Shown here: one piece after another, positions 62,880 through 64,000 of the stretch | Layout of the letters: every line of letters begins with the position of its first letter | How positions within the stretch are numbered: the stretch's first letter is position 1 | From: Trichopria drosophilae | Lineage: Eukaryota > Arthropoda > Insecta > Hymenoptera > Diapriidae | Direction of reading: 5' to 3' | NCBI GenBank assembly: GCA_030407085.1 | Contig: CM059587.1 | Span: 31,283,001 to 31,347,000, forward strand | DNA: 64,000 nucleotides | Made by a program: the position numbers and the translations under genes | The notes under the pieces: model-generated | Told to the model about the DNA's origin: nothing | The model's input: the letters and a program-made list of their open reading frames with translations, nothing else | The model's database searches: none

Positions 62880-63640
62880 GAATCAACATGACGCAAATAT
62901 ATTATAGTTTATACAAAGAGATACAGGTTCTGTTCAAGAACCTCTCCAATTTAATCCTTATTACACTCTCACACATTTTGGTGATGTGCAGATAGAACGG
63001 GGGCAATAGGTCTATGACCGCTGGGATTCGGCTTCGGAATTAAAATGATGTCAAATTCATTTTAATTTTTTGCTAAACTCGAATGAAAAATCGTTAATTA
63101 AAGATATTAAATAATATTTGCTTCGCTTGTTGTGGTTAGGATAATTAGGATTTTAATGGAGATAAGATTTCTTCCAGGCGAAGTACTGGTTTTGAGACAA
63201 TGCAGTATAATATTACATTCGTTAAAGCAAAAGGGGGCACCTAAGTGTTTACAATTAATCGTTAGCATGAGAGGGGTATCGTTGTTCACTTTAGGACTGA
63301 ATTTCAGTCTGCCTACATCCCTAATTAATTGAGGATCTGAGGAAGTAGTCGAATTTGTATTATGAGTGTTCAATTTCGCATGTTTCAAGGAAGAAATAGG
63401 CTTCCAGCCCAGCTGAATGTCCAAATTCATGTCTATACAACTACAAAATTTTCGGAACCCTAATTCCTTTTCTTATAATATTTTTAGCATATATAACTTT
63501 CCTCAAATGATTAAAGTTTTCCTGTGCTAGAATTTGTAAGGTTTCTTTAAGTACCTTTTAAGTTTCTTTTCTTCAAATATATCTCTACCCTCCACCAATA
63601 CTTTAGAGCGGAATTATGTCTGTTTGGCTCCATCTTTTTC
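62880..63640 (-). pseudogene. LINE (non-LTR) ORF2 fragment, reverse transcriptase N-terminal region
   Basis: Minus strand, several frames. From about 63600 a linker reads GKLYMLKI ... FRKFCSCIDMNLDIQLGWK, like the R..F..SLN..l...W segment that precedes RT in Jockey/R1-type LINEs. Then 63430-63107 gives GAPFCFNECNIILHCLKTST, followed by SPG, which resembles the F...EL..aL...K.sSSPGlDgI motif. After frameshifts come FDIILIPKPNPSGHRPIAPV (the I.IPKP....yRPI.L motif) and CESVIRIKLERFL. The polymerase catalytic FADD-type motif is not present. It is a dead, truncated copy antisense to the dipeptidase. Confidence 0.75.
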
Positions 63641-64000
63641 ACAGATTATGTTATCATTTGGATAAGGATCTAGTCGATTTGAATAGTTACCTACATTAAT
63701 ATACAATTTAAAAAATACTTCTATTTTTTATTTATCAGTATGTCTAAATAAGTTCCAATCAATTTGGTTGATGTTGAGTTAGTTCGAGTTTCAGGAGTGC
63801 TTGCACTTATCATGATATTGCATTGTGATTGGTCAATGATAACGAACAGCATTTTTTTACTGATTCTCCACACCATCGGGATTTATTGATCTATAGAAGC
63901 GTGGGTTAGACGAGACCAAATGTTCATAACCCCTTAAGTGCGGATGACAAATATCTTCGTTATTTCATACTTTTCCCAAAATACAGAAAAACGCAAATCT

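Noticed and set aside
1..64000. CRISPR array, bacterial operon, rRNA or telomeric TTAGG array
   Set aside because: No regularly spaced identical repeats, no rRNA-like sequence and no TTAGG tandem run were seen.

Overview
The window looks like a piece of an AT-rich insect nuclear genome, possibly hymenopteran, though that placement is an inference from the repeat content and base composition. It has GT-AG introns, long low-complexity A+T stretches, many inverted-repeat elements, a DIRS retrotransposon and a LINE. There is no sign of bacterial, plasmid or viral gene organisation. Coding density is very low: only two exons of one recognisable host gene were found.

The host gene is a membrane (renal-type, zinc) dipeptidase on the + strand. 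One exon (about 48085-48414) carries the N-terminal part of the catalytic domain with the GHND zinc-ligand motif. The next (60530-60662) continues it exactly in phase after an intron of about 12.1 kb. The gene runs off the right end of the window, and its upstream exons were not identified. A CpG-dense, GC-rich island at about 26390-27380 stands out from the AT-rich surroundings and is the best candidate promoter and first-exon region, perhaps of this same gene, but no splice link can be shown.

The most complex mobile element is a 4.6-kb DIRS-type tyrosine-recombinase retrotransposon on the minus strand (about 15063-19627). It has inverted terminal repeats, an internal complementary region reproducing the junction of the two ends, a gag-like gene that appears to contain a spliceosomal intron, a reverse transcriptase/RNase H region with YLDD, and a tyrosine recombinase. 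It is decayed: stops, frameshifts, and loss of one catalytic arginine. It sits inside the spacer of an older foldback element whose arms lie at about 14700-15066 and 19979-20335.

From left to right: 1-3800 holds dispersed repeats, an ATC microsatellite, a possible RNase H remnant and two foldback-type repeats; 3800-14690 is AT-rich with a dispersed repeat pair; 14690-20340 is the nested foldback/DIRS; 20340-25180 is AT-rich with a pyrimidine-rich tract and a degenerate ACGTC-rich repeat; 25186-25424 is a TA-flanked MITE; 26390-27380 is the CpG island; 27400-39770 is AT-rich with several copies of a small MITE family; 39779-40383 is an almost perfect 294-bp-arm palindrome; 40816-41532 and 43501-44243 are foldback elements; 48085-60662 is the dipeptidase with an intron full of MITEs, a tRNA-derived SINE-like segment and foldbacks; 61272-61978 is another foldback; 62880-63640 is a LINE reverse transcriptase fragment on the minus strand.

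The feature that most deserves follow-up is the 39779-40383 palindrome. It would fold into a near-perfect 294-bp hairpin with a 17-nt loop and matches no recognised element. A hairpin-RNA/endo-siRNA locus, a very young inverted duplication and an assembly artefact are the competing explanations.
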